Source: Glaciimonas sp. PAMC28666 (GTDB lineage: Bacteria > Pseudomonadota > Gammaproteobacteria > Burkholderiales > Burkholderiaceae_D). Taken from it: a DNA stretch of 64,000 nt. The DNA lies in contig NZ_CP070304.1 in NCBI RefSeq assembly GCF_016917355.1, forward strand, positions 1,488,001 to 1,552,000. The letters are read 5' to 3'. The notes beneath the pieces are model-generated. The model made no database searches. It saw only the letters and a program-made list of their open reading frames with translations, and was not told the DNA's origin. How positions within the stretch are numbered: position 1 is the stretch's first letter; each line of letters opens with the position of its first letter. A program made the position numbers and the translations under genes. Positions 55,145 to 64,000 of the stretch are shown here, piece after piece.

Positions 55145-57910
55145 TTACGCCAGTTGACCATGACATTGCTTGTATTTCTTTCCACTTCCGCAAGGACATG
55201 GATCGTTGCGCCCAACCTTCGGCACAGCGTCAACCAGGGCTTGCAATCTTGCCTCGTCCGGATGTGCAGTCGGGGCTAAAAGCTCTTCGGCGCCAGCATT
55301 TGGATTGAACTCGGCATGCTGAAAATGGACATTTTCAAGATGTGACTGCGACAACTCTTCCTCAGCCGCCTCAATTTCCGCGCGGTTTTCAATCCGCACC
55401 GTCATCACCACGCGCACCACCTCATTTTTGATGAGATCGAGCATCTGGCCAAACAGTTCAAACGCCTCGCGCTTGTATTCCTGCTTCGGATTTTTTTGCG
55501 CGTAACCACGCAAATGAATTCCCTGACGCAAATGATCAAGCGCCGCGAGATGTTCGCGCCAATGACTATCAACGCTTTGCAGCATGACACTCCGTTCAAA
55601 ACCGGCAAAAGATTCTTTTCCGACCACTTCTGTTTTAGCCGCGTATTCAGCGTCTGCGGCGTTTAACACGCGCTCCAGCAATTCGTCATCGGTCAGACTA
55701 GGCTCCAGCTCCAGCACTTTAGCCAGCGGAATTTCCAAATGCAACTCACTGGCAAAAGCCGCTTCGAGCGAAGGAATATCCCATTGCTCGTCGAGTGATT
55801 CGGCTGGTACGTAGGTGCGGAACGTATCGTTCAAAACACCGTGGCGCAGCGAGCCAACCATTTCAGAAACGTCTCTGGATTCCAGCAACTCATTACGTTG
55901 TTGATAGATAACTTTGCGCTGATCATTGGCGACATCATCATATTCAAGCAATTGCTTACGAATATCAAAGTTACGCGCCTCTACCTTGCGTTGAGCAGAC
56001 TCAATCGAGCGCGAAACAATACCCGCTTCAATTGGTTCGCCTTCCGGCATCTTAAGACGGTCCATGATTGAGCGAACCCGATCGCCGGCAAAAATTCGCA
56101 ACAAGGCATCGTCCAGCGACAGGTAAAAACGCGACGATCCAGGATCGCCCTGACGTGCTGCGCGGCCACGTAACTGGTTATCGACCCGACGCGATTCGTG
56201 TCGTTCGGTTCCGATAATGTGCAAGCCGCCTGCGTTTGTCACATGGTCATGCAACGACTGCCATTCATTGACCATCTTGGCTGATTGCAATTGTTTTTCA
56301 GTTTCGCTGAGTTCAGCGTTAGCCTCAATAAATTGCACCTGTTTTTCGACGTTGCCACCCAGCACGATATCGGTACCGCGACCCGCCATATTGGTCGCAA
56401 TAGTGATCGCCTTCGGACTACCTGCCTGAGCAATAATTTCCGCTTCACGTGCATGCTGCTTGGCGTTCAGGACATTGTGCGGCAACTTGGCTTTATCCAA
56501 AATCCCTGACAGCAATTCTGAATTTTCAATGGAGGTGGTGCCGACCAGCACTGGCTGTCCGCGATCAAAGCAATCCTGAATATCGATCAGCATTGCGTTG
56601 TACTTTTCGTTCGATGTCTTGTAGACCTGATCTTGGCGGTCTTTACGTTGATTCGGGCGATTTTGTGGAATGACGACCGTTTCCAGACCGTAAATTTCCT
56701 GAAATTCGTACGCTTCGGTGTCTGCAGTACCGGTCATGCCGGCCAACTTTCCGTACATACGGAAATAATTCTGGAACGTGATCGACGCAAGCGTCTGGTT
56801 CTCGTTCTGAATCTGAACGCCTTCCTTGGCTTCAACCGCCTGGTGCAAACCATCGGACCAGCGGCGTCCTTGCATCATACGACCGGTGAACTCGTCGACA
56901 ATGACGACTTCGTTGTTTTGAATCACATAATGCTGATCCTTGTGATACAGCGAATGCGCACGCAACGCAGCATACAGGTGATGGATCAGACTAATATTTG
57001 CCGCGTCGTAAAGCGATGCGCCTTCCGCCAACAGCCCCATATTGGTCAAAATCTGTTCGGCTTTTTCATGACCCGCTTCAGTCAGCAATACCTGATGCGC
57101 TTTTTCATCCTTGGTGTAGTCGCCGGGGACCTCCACTTTACCCTTACCGTCGGGGGTCTCTTCACCAACTTGTAAGGTCAGCAACGGCGGCAATGCATTA
57201 ATCTTCTGATACAGGTCAGTATGGTTCTCAGCCTGACCGGAAATAATCAGCGGGGTCCGCGCTTCATCGATCAAAATCGAGTCGACCTCATCGACAATCG
57301 CGAAATTAAGTGCGCGTTGTACCCGATCGCCAGCTTCGAAGACCATGTTATCGCGCAAATAATCGAAACCGAACTCGTTATTCGTGCCGTATGTGATGTC
57401 AGCCAGATAAGCAATTTGTTTGTCGTCATGCTCGACTGCGGACAGATTCACGCCGGTAGTCAGTCCCAGCCAGCTATACAGGCGCCCCATCCACTCAGCG
57501 TCGCGCTGCGCGAGGTAATCATTCACGGTCACAACGTGAACGCCCTTGCCGGACAATGCGTTCAGGTACGCTGGCAATGTTGCCATCAGCGTCTTACCTT
57601 CACCTGTGCCCATTTCGGCAATTTTTCCGTAATGCAACACCATGCCGCCAATGAGCTGGACGTCGAAGTGGCGCATTTTGAGAACCCGTTTACCGGCCTC
57701 ACGGCACACCGCAAACGCTTCCGGCAACATGTCATCCAGCTTTTCACCATTGGTGATCCGCAGTTTGAACTCCGAAGTTTTAGCTTTTAACTGGTCGTCC
57801 GACAATTTTTCCATTGCCGACTCGAGGCCGTTGATTTGGCTTACAGTTTTTTGGTATTGCTTGAGCAGTCGCTGGTTGCGGCTACCGAAAATCTGGGTCA
57901 ATAATGACAT
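55145..57910 (-). CDS. secA: Preprotein translocase ATPase SecA
   Basis: 921 residues. Walker [12 protein letters not shown] (about 103), Walker [18 protein letters not shown] (about 208), helicase motif [14 protein letters not shown], and the C-terminal zinc SEC-C motif [13 protein letters not shown]. It drives protein export through SecYEG, including the lipoproteins and periplasmic proteins of this window. ATG at 57910. Single gene with its own promoter in the 400-base gap upstream. Confidence 0.98.
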   Translation of the reverse strand: MSLLTQIFGSRNQRLLKQYQKTVSQINGLESAMEKLSDDQLKAKTSEFKLRITNGEKLDDMLPEAFAVCREAGKRVLKMRHFDVQLIGGMVLHYGKIAEMGTGEGKTLMATLPAYLNALSGKGVHVVTVNDYLAQRDAEWMGRLYSWLGLTTGVNLSAVEHDDKQIAYLADITYGTNNEFGFDYLRDNMVFEAGDRVQRALNFAIVDEVDSILIDEARTPLIISGQAENHTDLYQKINALPPLLTLQVGEETPDGKGKVEVPGDYTKDEKAHQVLLTEAGHEKAEQILTNMGLLAEGASLYDAANISLIHHLYAALRAHSLYHKDQHYVIQNNEVVIVDEFTGRMMQGRRWSDGLHQAVEAKEGVQIQNENQTLASITFQNYFRMYGKLAGMTGTADTEAYEFQEIYGLETVVIPQNRPNQRKDRQDQVYKTSNEKYNAMLIDIQDCFDRGQPVLVGTTSIENSELLSGILDKAKLPHNVLNAKQHAREAEIIAQAGSPKAITIATNMAGRGTDIVLGGNVEKQVQFIEANAELSETEKQLQSAKMVNEWQSLHDHVTNAGGLHIIGTERHESRRVDNQLRGRAARQGDPGSSRFYLSLDDALLRIFAGDRVRSIMDRLKMPEGEPIEAGIVSRSIESAQRKVEARNFDIRKQLLEYDDVANDQRKVIYQQRNELLESRDVSEMVGSLRHGVLNDTFRTYVPAESLDEQWDIPSLEAAFASELHLEIPLAKVLELEPSLTDDELLERVLNAADAEYAAKTEVVGKESFAGFERSVMLQSVDSHWREHLAALDHLRQGIHLRGYAQKNPKQEYKREAFELFGQMLDLIKNEVVRVVMTVRIENRAEIEAAEEELSQSHLENVHFQHAEFNPNAGAEELLAPTAHPDEARLQALVDAVPKVGRNDPCPCGSGKKYKQCHGQLA

Positions 57911-58310
57911 GCTAGGATTCTAAAAAAAAGGGCGTCGAAGCTGTTTTGCGTTTCCACATAAACCACTCCGTTTGTATCAGCCATTAACCTAAAGGCGAAG
58001 CGCCCGCCCTTAACCAACTAAGGAGAGCGAAGCGAACAAATTGCATAGCAAGCCTGAAATCTGATGATTAAGATCGGACTATCAAGCCTAAACTTAAGAT
58101 TTACGCAATATTACCCTGTGAACGCATACCAACAAAGACTTTACGAATGGTCGGTTAGCGGGCTTACGTAAGTCCTATAACTAAATAAGTACAAGATTTT
58201 ATCATGTGACCTTCGTCACGTTGGGGTTATGCGGCAGGAAACAATCCCAACGTCGCCAATTTATAGCGGGGTCAAACTTTGAAAACCGCAAAAAAAGATT
58301 AATAAAACAA
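57911..58310. other. Intergenic region upstream of secA
   Basis: 400 bases. It contains a CRP-like dyad (58205-58220), an 8-base palindrome TTACGTAA near 58164, and AT-rich sequence. No small leader gene resembling secM was found. Confidence 0.5.
58205..58220. promoter_or_regulatory. CRP-like site TGTGA-N6-TCACG
   Basis: TGTGACCTTCGTCACG fits the CRP consensus TGTGA-N6-TCACA at nine of ten positions. It lies about 295 bases before secA and about 90 bases after the M23 gene stop, far for classic CRP control. Confidence 0.3.
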
Positions 58311-59273
58311 CTAATTACCTAGCAATCCCGCCATTTTTGCCTGATCGGTACCAGCGGCAAGGAATTTGCGCGGATCTTGTGCCACATCTTTGATTCTGAC
58401 TTCAAAATGCAGGTGTGGCCCGGTCGAGCGTCCGGTGCTGCCGCTATCGGCGACACGTTGTCCGCGTTTTACGATATCTCCCACCTTTACCAGCAACCGC
58501 GACGCGTGCGCGTAACGGGTAACAATACCGTTACCGTGATCAATGTCAAGCATATTGCCATAGGCGGCATGGTATTCCGCGGAGATGACTACTCCGGCAG
58601 CAGCAGCCACGATCGGCGAGCCGGGCAGGACGGGGAAGTCGAGACCTTCATGGAACGCGCTACGACCGGTAAATGGATCCACCCGCCATCCAAAACTGGA
58701 TGAGTTGTAATTTGCTTGCACTGGTTGATTGGTCGGCAACAGCTTTGCTTTAATTTTGTCGCTCATCAGCGTCGTTTCAAGCACATCCATATAGTCGGCA
58801 CGATGGCCGATATCGCGCCCCATGGCGTCCAGCGCGAACTGAAATTCGGACATCCCGAATGCCTGCGGTTTTCGCCCATCCAAATCGGACGACTCTACGC
58901 CACCACTCCCAGGCACTTCTTTGAAATTAAACTCCTCCGGCTTGATCCCGGCCAGGCCCTGAACGCGCTCGCCCAAGGCATCGAGCCGCAATAACTGCGC
59001 TTGCATCTGGCCTAATTTGATCGCCATCGCGGCGAGATTTTCTTTCAGAAATTTTTCGCTATCAGCGGTGTCACTTGCGGTTGAGAACGCGATTTTCGCC
59101 TGAACAAAAGGCAAAATACCGGGTGAGGCAAAGCGGAAGAGCAGAAAATACAGGAGCGCAGTCGTCGCCAGGACCGCCATAAGAAAAAAAGCGATGAGTA
59201 GCACAATGTGGCGTCCAGCAAGCGTCATCGATTTGGCGCGTGAGAACCGCGGATGCAGCAGAATTACTTGCAT
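58311..59273 (-). CDS. M23-family peptidoglycan endopeptidase (LytM type)
   Basis: 320 residues. One N-terminal membrane helix (HIVLLIAFFLMAVLATTALLY at about 22-42), a coiled-coil-like stretch around 75-110, and a C-terminal M23 domain with the zinc ligands HEGLD (His-x3-Asp) and HLHFEVR. The protein would be anchored in the inner membrane and cut cell-wall cross-links, or act as an activator. ATG chosen at 59273 (MQVILLHPRFSRAK); the frame is open to 59351. Divergent from the DUF721 gene and next upstream of secA. Confidence 0.9.
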   Translation of the reverse strand: MQVILLHPRFSRAKSMTLAGRHIVLLIAFFLMAVLATTALLYFLLFRFASPGILPFVQAKIAFSTASDTADSEKFLKENLAAMAIKLGQMQAQLLRLDALGERVQGLAGIKPEEFNFKEVPGSGGVESSDLDGRKPQAFGMSEFQFALDAMGRDIGHRADYMDVLETTLMSDKIKAKLLPTNQPVQANYNSSSFGWRVDPFTGRSAFHEGLDFPVLPGSPIVAAAAGVVISAEYHAAYGNMLDIDHGNGIVTRYAHASRLLVKVGDIVKRGQRVADSGSTGRSTGPHLHFEVRIKDVAQDPRKFLAAGTDQAKMAGLLGN

Positions 59274-59402
59274 CGTGACCGCTCGTCCATCCTGGACTCG
59301 GATCGCAACTTTAGCGAAAGTCGTAAAGGCAGCGCGCATGCGTCGCCGCAACCGGAATGAAGGTCGCCCTTAGCACCATAGGTGTGATATCGTTTCGTGA
59401 TC

Positions 59403-59918
59403 ATGCGTAAACTCTCATTTTCCTCTTCATTTGTGCAAGGGGCGACCAGCTCAAAGTCTTCCAAATCGATCTCTCGAGATGCCACTGATTTCCTCCGTGG
59501 GAATGACAAAATGGCGGCGTTGCTCCCGACCCTTACACGGATGGCGGCATTGCAAAAGCAGTGCGCAGCTGGGTTGCCGAGCATGTTCGAAGCATGCGAA
59601 GTATTACATTTCGAGGCAGGTCAGCTGGTTCTGTCAGCTCCGAATGCTGCATTGGCAACAAAATTAAAGCAACAGCTGCCCAAACTTCAAAATTACTTAC
59701 TTTCGGAGAACTGGCAGGTTAACGGAATCCGTATCAAAGTACAAGTAAGCCAAGCCTTGCAAAAACTGACGCCGGTCAAACAGTTCAGTCTGACCCCGTC
59801 GGCAGTTTCAGCATTTACCCATTTGGCTGGCGCGTTGGAAACATCACCCCGGAACGAGGCATTGAAAGCCGCTCTGGCGACAATGGTCAAAAGATATACC
59901 GATGAGCAAAATAGGTAG
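59403..59918 (+). CDS. DUF721 / DciA-like protein
   Basis: 171 residues. The N-terminal part is Ser-rich (SFSSSFVQGATSSKSSKS); the middle carries the DUF721 fold (CEVLHFEAGQLVLSAPNAALATKLKQQLP). Members related to DciA load the replicative helicase DnaB in bacteria that lack DnaC. The frame opens at GTG 59397; ATG 59403 is preferred. It lies between lpxC and secA as in other Betaproteobacteria. The helicase-loading role is inferred from the family. Confidence 0.8.
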   Translation: MRKLSFSSSFVQGATSSKSSKSISRDATDFLRGNDKMAALLPTLTRMAALQKQCAAGLPSMFEACEVLHFEAGQLVLSAPNAALATKLKQQLPKLQNYLLSENWQVNGIRIKVQVSQALQKLTPVKQFSLTPSAVSAFTHLAGALETSPRNEALKAALATMVKRYTDEQNR

Positions 59919-59998
59919 CGGAGGAGATAGCCGATGCGGCGGAACCTGGAATTGGCCACAGGCAGCCGTTAGAAGATCGCTGACGATCAGGAGCGCGC

Positions 59999-60060
59999 AA
60001 CGTTAAATATCGTTAACGTTCAGCATCCATATGCGGCTAATTAGCCCTAAATGCGGCTAA
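59999..60060. repeat. Inverted repeats between converging DUF721 and lpxC genes
   Basis: AACGTTAA (59999-60006), loop of six, TTAACGTT (60013-60020) is a perfect 8-bp hairpin. A few bases later GGCTAATTAGCC (60035-60046) is a perfect 12-base palindrome, and ATGCGGCTAA recurs at 60051. No T-run follows in either direction. Confidence 0.7.
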
Positions 60061-60099
60061 TTAACTTTAAACAACGCGCCCCAGAGATGGCGATGATGT

Positions 60100-61035
60100 T
60101 TAGTTTAAAGCCCATTCCTGTTCCACCTGACGCTGATAGGTGTCAGGAGCCGAGGCGAGGTTTTCAAAACTGACAATTTCGTATGCATCAGGTTGCGCAA
60201 GCAGAGCGCGCAGCAACTGGTTATTCATTGCGTGACCGGATTTGTGGGCGCTATAGCTCGCTAATAGCGGATGCCCGATCAAATACAAATCTCCGATTGC
60301 ATCCAGTATTTTGTGTCGCACAAATTCGTTTTCGTACCGCAAGCCATCGCTATTCAAAATCCGGTACTCATCCATTACGATGGCGTTTTCTAGCGAACCG
60401 CCGCGTGCCAGACCCATTCCACGCAACGTTTCGACATCCTGCATAAAGCCAAAAGTCCGCGCGCGGGCGATTTCTGTCACATAGGATTCGATGCTGAAAT
60501 CGACCTCCGCGGTTTGCCCCGTCCCATCTACGGCAGGATGATGGAATTCAATGAAAAATTTCAGTTTGAAGCCGTCACACGGTTCCAGGCGCGCCCACTT
60601 TTCCTTGTCGCCCTGGCCTTCACGAACTTCCACTGTCTTTTTAATACGAATAAATTTCTTTGCAGCGCCCTGTTCTTCCAGCCCCGCTTGCTGAAGCAAA
60701 AATACAAACGACGAGGCGGAACCGTCCATGATGGGAATTTCTTCCGCTGTCAGGTCGACATATAAATTATCAACACCGAGGCCGGCGCAGGCAGATAGCA
60801 AATGCTCGACCGTTGACACCCGATGACCGTCTTTCGATAGCACGGACGCCATGCGGGTATCCCCGACCCCGGTAGCAGTGGCCGGAAAGTCGATAACCGG
60901 GTCAAGATCAATACGACGGAAAACAATGCCGGTATTAATCGCTGCCGGGCGCAAGGTCAGTTCGACCTTGGTCCCGGAATGCAATCCGATACCAACGGTT
61001 TTGACGAGTTTTTTGATGGTGCGTTGTTTCAACAT
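60100..61035 (-). CDS. lpxC: UDP-3-O-acyl-N-acetylglucosamine deacetylase LpxC
   Basis: 311 residues. Start [21 protein letters not shown] is the family signature. Zinc ligands: His in STVEHLLSA (about 78), and the His and Asp of [16 protein letters not shown] (about 235-245); catalytic His in [10 protein letters not shown] (about 263). It commits to lipid A synthesis. The frame is open to 61104, but homologues begin at 61035. No ribosome site is visible before this ATG, and a TATAAT ends just six bases upstream. Confidence 0.97.
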   Translation of the reverse strand: MLKQRTIKKLVKTVGIGLHSGTKVELTLRPAAINTGIVFRRIDLDPVIDFPATATGVGDTRMASVLSKDGHRVSTVEHLLSACAGLGVDNLYVDLTAEEIPIMDGSASSFVFLLQQAGLEEQGAAKKFIRIKKTVEVREGQGDKEKWARLEPCDGFKLKFFIEFHHPAVDGTGQTAEVDFSIESYVTEIARARTFGFMQDVETLRGMGLARGGSLENAIVMDEYRILNSDGLRYENEFVRHKILDAIGDLYLIGHPLLASYSAHKSGHAMNNQLLRALLAQPDAYEIVSFENLASAPDTYQRQVEQEWALN

Positions 61036-61041
61036 GTGACC

Positions 61042-61047
61042 ATTATA
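61042..61047 (-). promoter_or_regulatory. Possible -10 box directly before lpxC (leaderless start?)
   Basis: Minus-strand TATAAT, then GGTCAC, then the lpxC ATG. If used, transcription would begin at about the A of ATG. No good -35 is seen, so this is only a candidate. Confidence 0.35.
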
Positions 61048-61173
61048 GGTGTTGCAGAAAGCATCTACCGTAACGATGTGTAGATTTTGTGGGATAAAAA
61101 ACACGAATCGCAGCCTAAGAGACGCGCATCGGTACGAAAGGTCAGTTTAGATGGCTCTCAGCCACCACCAGCG

Positions 61174-61200
61174 AAAAAAAAACGGCGCATCCGCACCGTT
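61174..61200 (-). terminator. Intrinsic terminator after the peroxiredoxin gene
   Basis: Minus strand: AACGGTGC, loop GGAT, GCGCCGTT (eight pairs, one G-U), followed by eight or more T's. Separates the peroxiredoxin gene from lpxC. Confidence 0.9.
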
Positions 61201-61257
61201 TAATCTCTAACCAGTCATGCAATTCACTATTCAGACAAAAATTGCACTATTTATTTA

Positions 61258-61761
61258 TTAAATTTGTGACAGCAACACTTCAGCAGTCGACACCTCAAAT
61301 GTGCGCGGCTCTTCAATGTTCAATTGCTTTACGACGCCATCGTCGATAAACGCAGAAAAACGTTGCGAGCGGATGCCCATGCCGTTTTTACTGAAGTCCG
61401 CGTCCAGGCCCAGGGCCTTAACGAAAGAGGCATTTCCATCAGCCAGCAAGCGCACGCTGCCCGTCGCTTTTTGGTCACGGCCCCAGGCACCCATAACGAA
61501 CGCATCGTTCACTGAGATAGCCCAAATTTCATCGACGCCCTTGGCTTTGAACTCTGCAGCGTGTTGCACATAGCCCGGCAGATGCTTGGCTGAGCAAGTC
61601 GGTGTAAAGGCACCCGGTACGGCAAACAAAGCAATTTTCTTACCTTTCATTAAATCGCTGACATTGAACGTATTCGGCCCTAACGAACAGCCTTCTGTTT
61701 CAGTTTCAATGAATTCTGCTAATTGGCCTTCAGGCAAGGTATCGCCGATTTTGATGGTCAT
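61258..61761 (-). CDS. Peroxiredoxin (Prx5-type)
   Basis: 167 residues. Peroxidatic Cys56 in the conserved PGAFTPTCS; the only other Cys is Cys25. Lacks the C-terminal resolving Cys of AhpC. It reduces peroxides with thiols in the cytoplasm. It lies between ftsZ and lpxC, a conserved position in Burkholderiales. It has its own terminator and, since ftsZ is also terminated, probably its own promoter. Confidence 0.93.
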   Translation of the reverse strand: MTIKIGDTLPEGQLAEFIETETEGCSLGPNTFNVSDLMKGKKIALFAVPGAFTPTCSAKHLPGYVQHAAEFKAKGVDEIWAISVNDAFVMGAWGRDQKATGSVRLLADGNASFVKALGLDADFSKNGMGIRSQRFSAFIDDGVVKQLNIEEPRTFEVSTAEVLLSQI

Positions 61762-62114
61762 AATGATTGTCCTTAGATCTAAATGGTTTTTTTGGTATTA
61801 CGGAATGACTCATTCTTGCTCACCACTTTTGTGATGCTATCGAATAATGTTGCGAAGCGGAATACATCGGTTTTATGTCGTCGATGACATGTCACTCCGC
61901 TTTTTTTGCGCTTTTTTCTGTGCTTTTTCCTGTGCTTATTTCTAAATAAAAACAAAAAAACGCCGCCCCCGAAAGGTCACGACGTTTTTGAGTATGCCTC
62001 TTTCCCAATATTTCTGCTGGGTCCAAGGCATTTTTGCGGCCGACATCAGATGCCGGACCCACCGCCAACAAAGTGCGCCTGCAATTGCTTCAGATAGCGA
62101 TAAAACGGGTTCGA
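61762..62114. other. Intergenic region between ftsZ and the peroxiredoxin gene
   Basis: 353 bases with the ftsZ terminator (61948-61987). The promoter of the peroxiredoxin gene must lie at 61762-61940, T-rich and without clear hexamers by eye. Confidence 0.5.
61948..61987 (-). terminator. ftsZ intrinsic terminator
   Basis: Minus strand: AAACGTCG (61987-61980), a 14-base loop, CGGCGTTT (61965-61958; eight pairs, one G-U), then TTTTGTTTTT to 61948. It ends the ftsA-ftsZ transcript. Confidence 0.88.
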
Positions 62115-63308
62115 CTAATCCGCTTGCTTGCGCAGAAAAGCTGGAATGTCATAAGTTTCCATGCCATTCTTTTCCAGTGCGCGCACGGTATCAGAAGCGG
62201 ATTCACGACGCCATACAGCTGGCGCTTTCATTCCGTCAAATGCCGAGCCGCCGTGGCCCACAGAGTGAGAGTGGGAGTTGGCATGACCATGTTGCATCAT
62301 CGGTTCATTGTGTGTTCCGGTGCGCAGCATTTGCGGCTGCACCAATTGTACCGATTTGCGGGCACGGCCCAAACCTGTTGCGACTACGGTAACGCGAATA
62401 TCGTCACCCATGGTCTCGTCGTAAGCGATTCCTTGCGCAATCGAGGCATCCGGTGCTGCAAAGGCACGCACGGTCGCCATCACTTCTTTGATTTCCTTAC
62501 CCTTCAGGCTGCGGCTTGCAGTGACATTAACCAACACGCCACGCGCACCCGACAGATCGATACCATCCAGCAATGGCGACGCAACTGCCTGCTCTGCGGC
62601 CAAACGCGCGCGATCAACGCCATGTGCAGTCGCTGTGCCCATCATCGCCTTGCCTTGCTCACCCATGATCGTCTTAACGTCATTAAAGTCGACATTAATA
62701 TGGCCCGGAACGTTGATAATTTCCGCAATCCCGGCGACGGCATTGTTGAGGACATCATCGGCGTGTTCCAGCCATTCGACCATGCTGTCGTCTTCGTAAA
62801 TCTCTTCAAGCTTTTCGTTGAGAATAATAATCAGCGAATCCACGTGTTGCGACAGCGCTTCCAAACCTTCATCGGCGAGGTCCATGCATTTCTGGCCTTC
62901 GTACGAGAACGGCTTAGATACAACGGCGACTGTCAGCGCGCCCAGTTCCTTGGCGATTTGAGCGACTACCGGCGCAGCACCTGTACCGGTACCACCACCC
63001 ATACCAGCGGCGATAAATACCATGTGTGCACCACGTAACGCATCTTCAATTCGTGCGCGTGATTCTTCGGCCAGCTGGCGGCCGACTTCAGGCTTCATCC
63101 CTGCACCCAAACCAGTTTCACCGATCTGGATCACGTTATGCGCTTTGGAGTGTTTCAGGGCCTGGGCATCGGTATTGGCAGCGATAAACTCCACTCCCGA
63201 AACACCTTTGTTGATCATGTGTTGCACCGCATTGCCACCAGCGCCACCGACGCCAACGACTTTAATCACGGTACCCAGCGTTGCATTGTCAAGTATATCG
63301 ATTTCCAT
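62115..63308 (-). CDS. ftsZ: Cell division protein FtsZ
   Basis: 397 residues. Tubulin signature GGGTGTGAAP at about residues 104-113, T7 loop NVDFNDVKTIM, a variable linker rich in His, Gly and Ser (HGHANSHSHSVGHGG), and the C-terminal partner-binding peptide DIPAFLRKQAD. It forms the Z ring; FtsA tethers it, ZapD bundles it and MinC inhibits it, all encoded in this window. AAGGAAAC precedes the ATG at 63308. Confidence 0.98.
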   Translation of the reverse strand: MEIDILDNATLGTVIKVVGVGGAGGNAVQHMINKGVSGVEFIAANTDAQALKHSKAHNVIQIGETGLGAGMKPEVGRQLAEESRARIEDALRGAHMVFIAAGMGGGTGTGAAPVVAQIAKELGALTVAVVSKPFSYEGQKCMDLADEGLEALSQHVDSLIIILNEKLEEIYEDDSMVEWLEHADDVLNNAVAGIAEIINVPGHINVDFNDVKTIMGEQGKAMMGTATAHGVDRARLAAEQAVASPLLDGIDLSGARGVLVNVTASRSLKGKEIKEVMATVRAFAAPDASIAQGIAYDETMGDDIRVTVVATGLGRARKSVQLVQPQMLRTGTHNEPMMQHGHANSHSHSVGHGGSAFDGMKAPAVWRRESASDTVRALEKNGMETYDIPAFLRKQAD

Positions 63309-63536
63309 GATGTTTCCTTATAAAGTTGCAGCATCCAGTCAATAGGCATCACGCGGTGTGAGGCCTAGCAACTGACAACTGCGCGCTACACAAACAACAT
63401 TAACCACGCGAATTTAAATAATGTATTCCACATCTGCTGCGCTCTTCTGCTTCTTTACTCAATCTGCTTTTGTTCTTACACTTCCCGTTACTTTTCTTAT
63501 CTTGTACTACGCCCCTTACTGCAATTGCGCCCGCCC

Positions 63537-64000
63537 TTAAAAATTCCCCAAAAACCATTCTTTCATACGCTGCCACACTGCTTTCGCAGAGCCTTCCTGA
63601 CGCGTCACAATGTAGCCGCGCAGATATTGCTTTTTCGCTTCCAATAACAAACCCAACACCGTCGAGTAACGCGGGCTGCGAACGACATCGGCCAATTGAC
63701 CGTTGTAATGCGGCGTACCTAAACGTGCTGGCTTCAGGAAAATATCTTCTGCCAGTTCGATCATGCCGGGCATGAGAGCCGACCCACCGGTCAACACAAT
63801 ACCGCTCGACAAAACTTCTTCGTAACCCGACTCGCGCACCACCTGATGCACCAGTGCGAACAACTCTTCGACACGTGGCTCGATCACCGCGGCCAGCGCC
63901 TGGCGTGACAAGGTGCGTGAGTTGCGATCACCCAGGCCAGGCACTTCCAACGTTTCGCCCGGATCGGCCAAAATCTGTTTTGCCACACCGTAGCGCAGCT
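63537..64000 (-). CDS. ftsA: Cell division protein FtsA (N-terminal part outside window)
   Basis: The frame is open to the right edge, so only the last 150 or so residues are seen. They include the actin-fold phosphate/adenosine region IVLTGGSALMPGMIELAEDIF and end in a short amphipathic tail (VWQRMKEWFLGNF), the FtsA membrane-targeting helix. It anchors FtsZ filaments to the membrane. A 228-base gap separates it from ftsZ. Confidence 0.96.
   Translation of the reverse strand, partial: LRYGVAKQILADPGETLEVPGLGDRNSRTLSRQALAAVIEPRVEELFALVHQVVRESGYEEVLSSGIVLTGGSALMPGMIELAEDIFLKPARLGTPHYNGQLADVVRSPRYSTVLGLLLEAKKQYLRGYIVTRQEGSAKAVWQRMKEWFLGNF

Noticed and set aside
56633-57175. 180-codon plus-strand frame inside secA
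   Set aside because: Antisense shadow of secA.
62034-63038. 334-codon plus-strand frame over ftsZ
   Set aside because: Antisense to ftsZ, whose identity is certain; Cys/His/Arg-rich shadow translation.

Overview
The window looks like a piece of a Burkholderiales chromosome, most likely from the Oxalobacteraceae (the Glaciimonas, Collimonas, Herminiimonas group). The main evidence is the order of the cell-division and envelope genes at the right end: ftsA, ftsZ, a peroxiredoxin, lpxC, a DUF721 gene, an M23 peptidase, secA, argJ, a DUF815 ATPase, mutT, yacG, zapD, coaE, pilD, pilC, pilB. Base composition is moderate, roughly half G+C by eye. The genus call is inference. I see no tRNA, rRNA, insertion sequence, prophage or CRISPR array.

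Left end (1-7.3 kb, minus strand): a type VI secretion effector island. It holds a VgrG spike with a DUF2345 region and a transthyretin-like tail, a Ser-hydrolase lipase effector (Tle type), and two Tli4-type immunity lipoproteins flanking the lipase. A two-pass membrane protein runs off the window. The two immunity genes share a gap-free block of 577 bases with about 96.5 percent identity, then diverge. After an AT-rich gap of 0.8 kb comes a di-haem peroxidase of the MauG/CcpA family (8.1-9.4 kb).

9.6-18.1 kb (minus strand): a complete assimilatory nitrate operon, transcribed as transporter, nirB, nirD, an FAD reductase, nasA. Upstream lie a consensus sigma-54 promoter, a hairpin with an ANTAR-type hexaloop, and a strong intrinsic terminator just before the first gene. 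This suggests nitrogen control of initiation plus nitrate-responsive antitermination. Next to it, a CysB-type LysR regulator diverges from a sulfur gene set (19.6-24.1 kb): flavin monooxygenase, SsuA-like binding protein, thiol dioxygenase and a four-domain rhodanese.

24.3-34.2 kb (plus strand): an M29/NicX-like metalloenzyme, a YcgR/PilZ protein whose stop codon lies in a 14-bp tandem repeat, minCDE, and a signalling trio of response regulator, LysM-FecR exported protein and CHASE2 histidine kinase. 34.4-44.2 kb: hemA, prfA, dsbB, prmC, tex, ispB and a CNNM/CBS membrane protein. 44.4-52.0 kb: the pilBCD-coaE-zapD-yacG series, with an unrelated Gfo/Idh/MocA oxidoreductase between pilC and pilD and an intrinsic terminator directly in front of pilB. 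52.2-64 kb: mainly minus-strand housekeeping genes, ending inside ftsA.

The strongest leads are the nitrate leader, the duplicated immunity genes, the pilB terminator, the CHASE2-FecR trio and the sulfur set without its own ABC permease.
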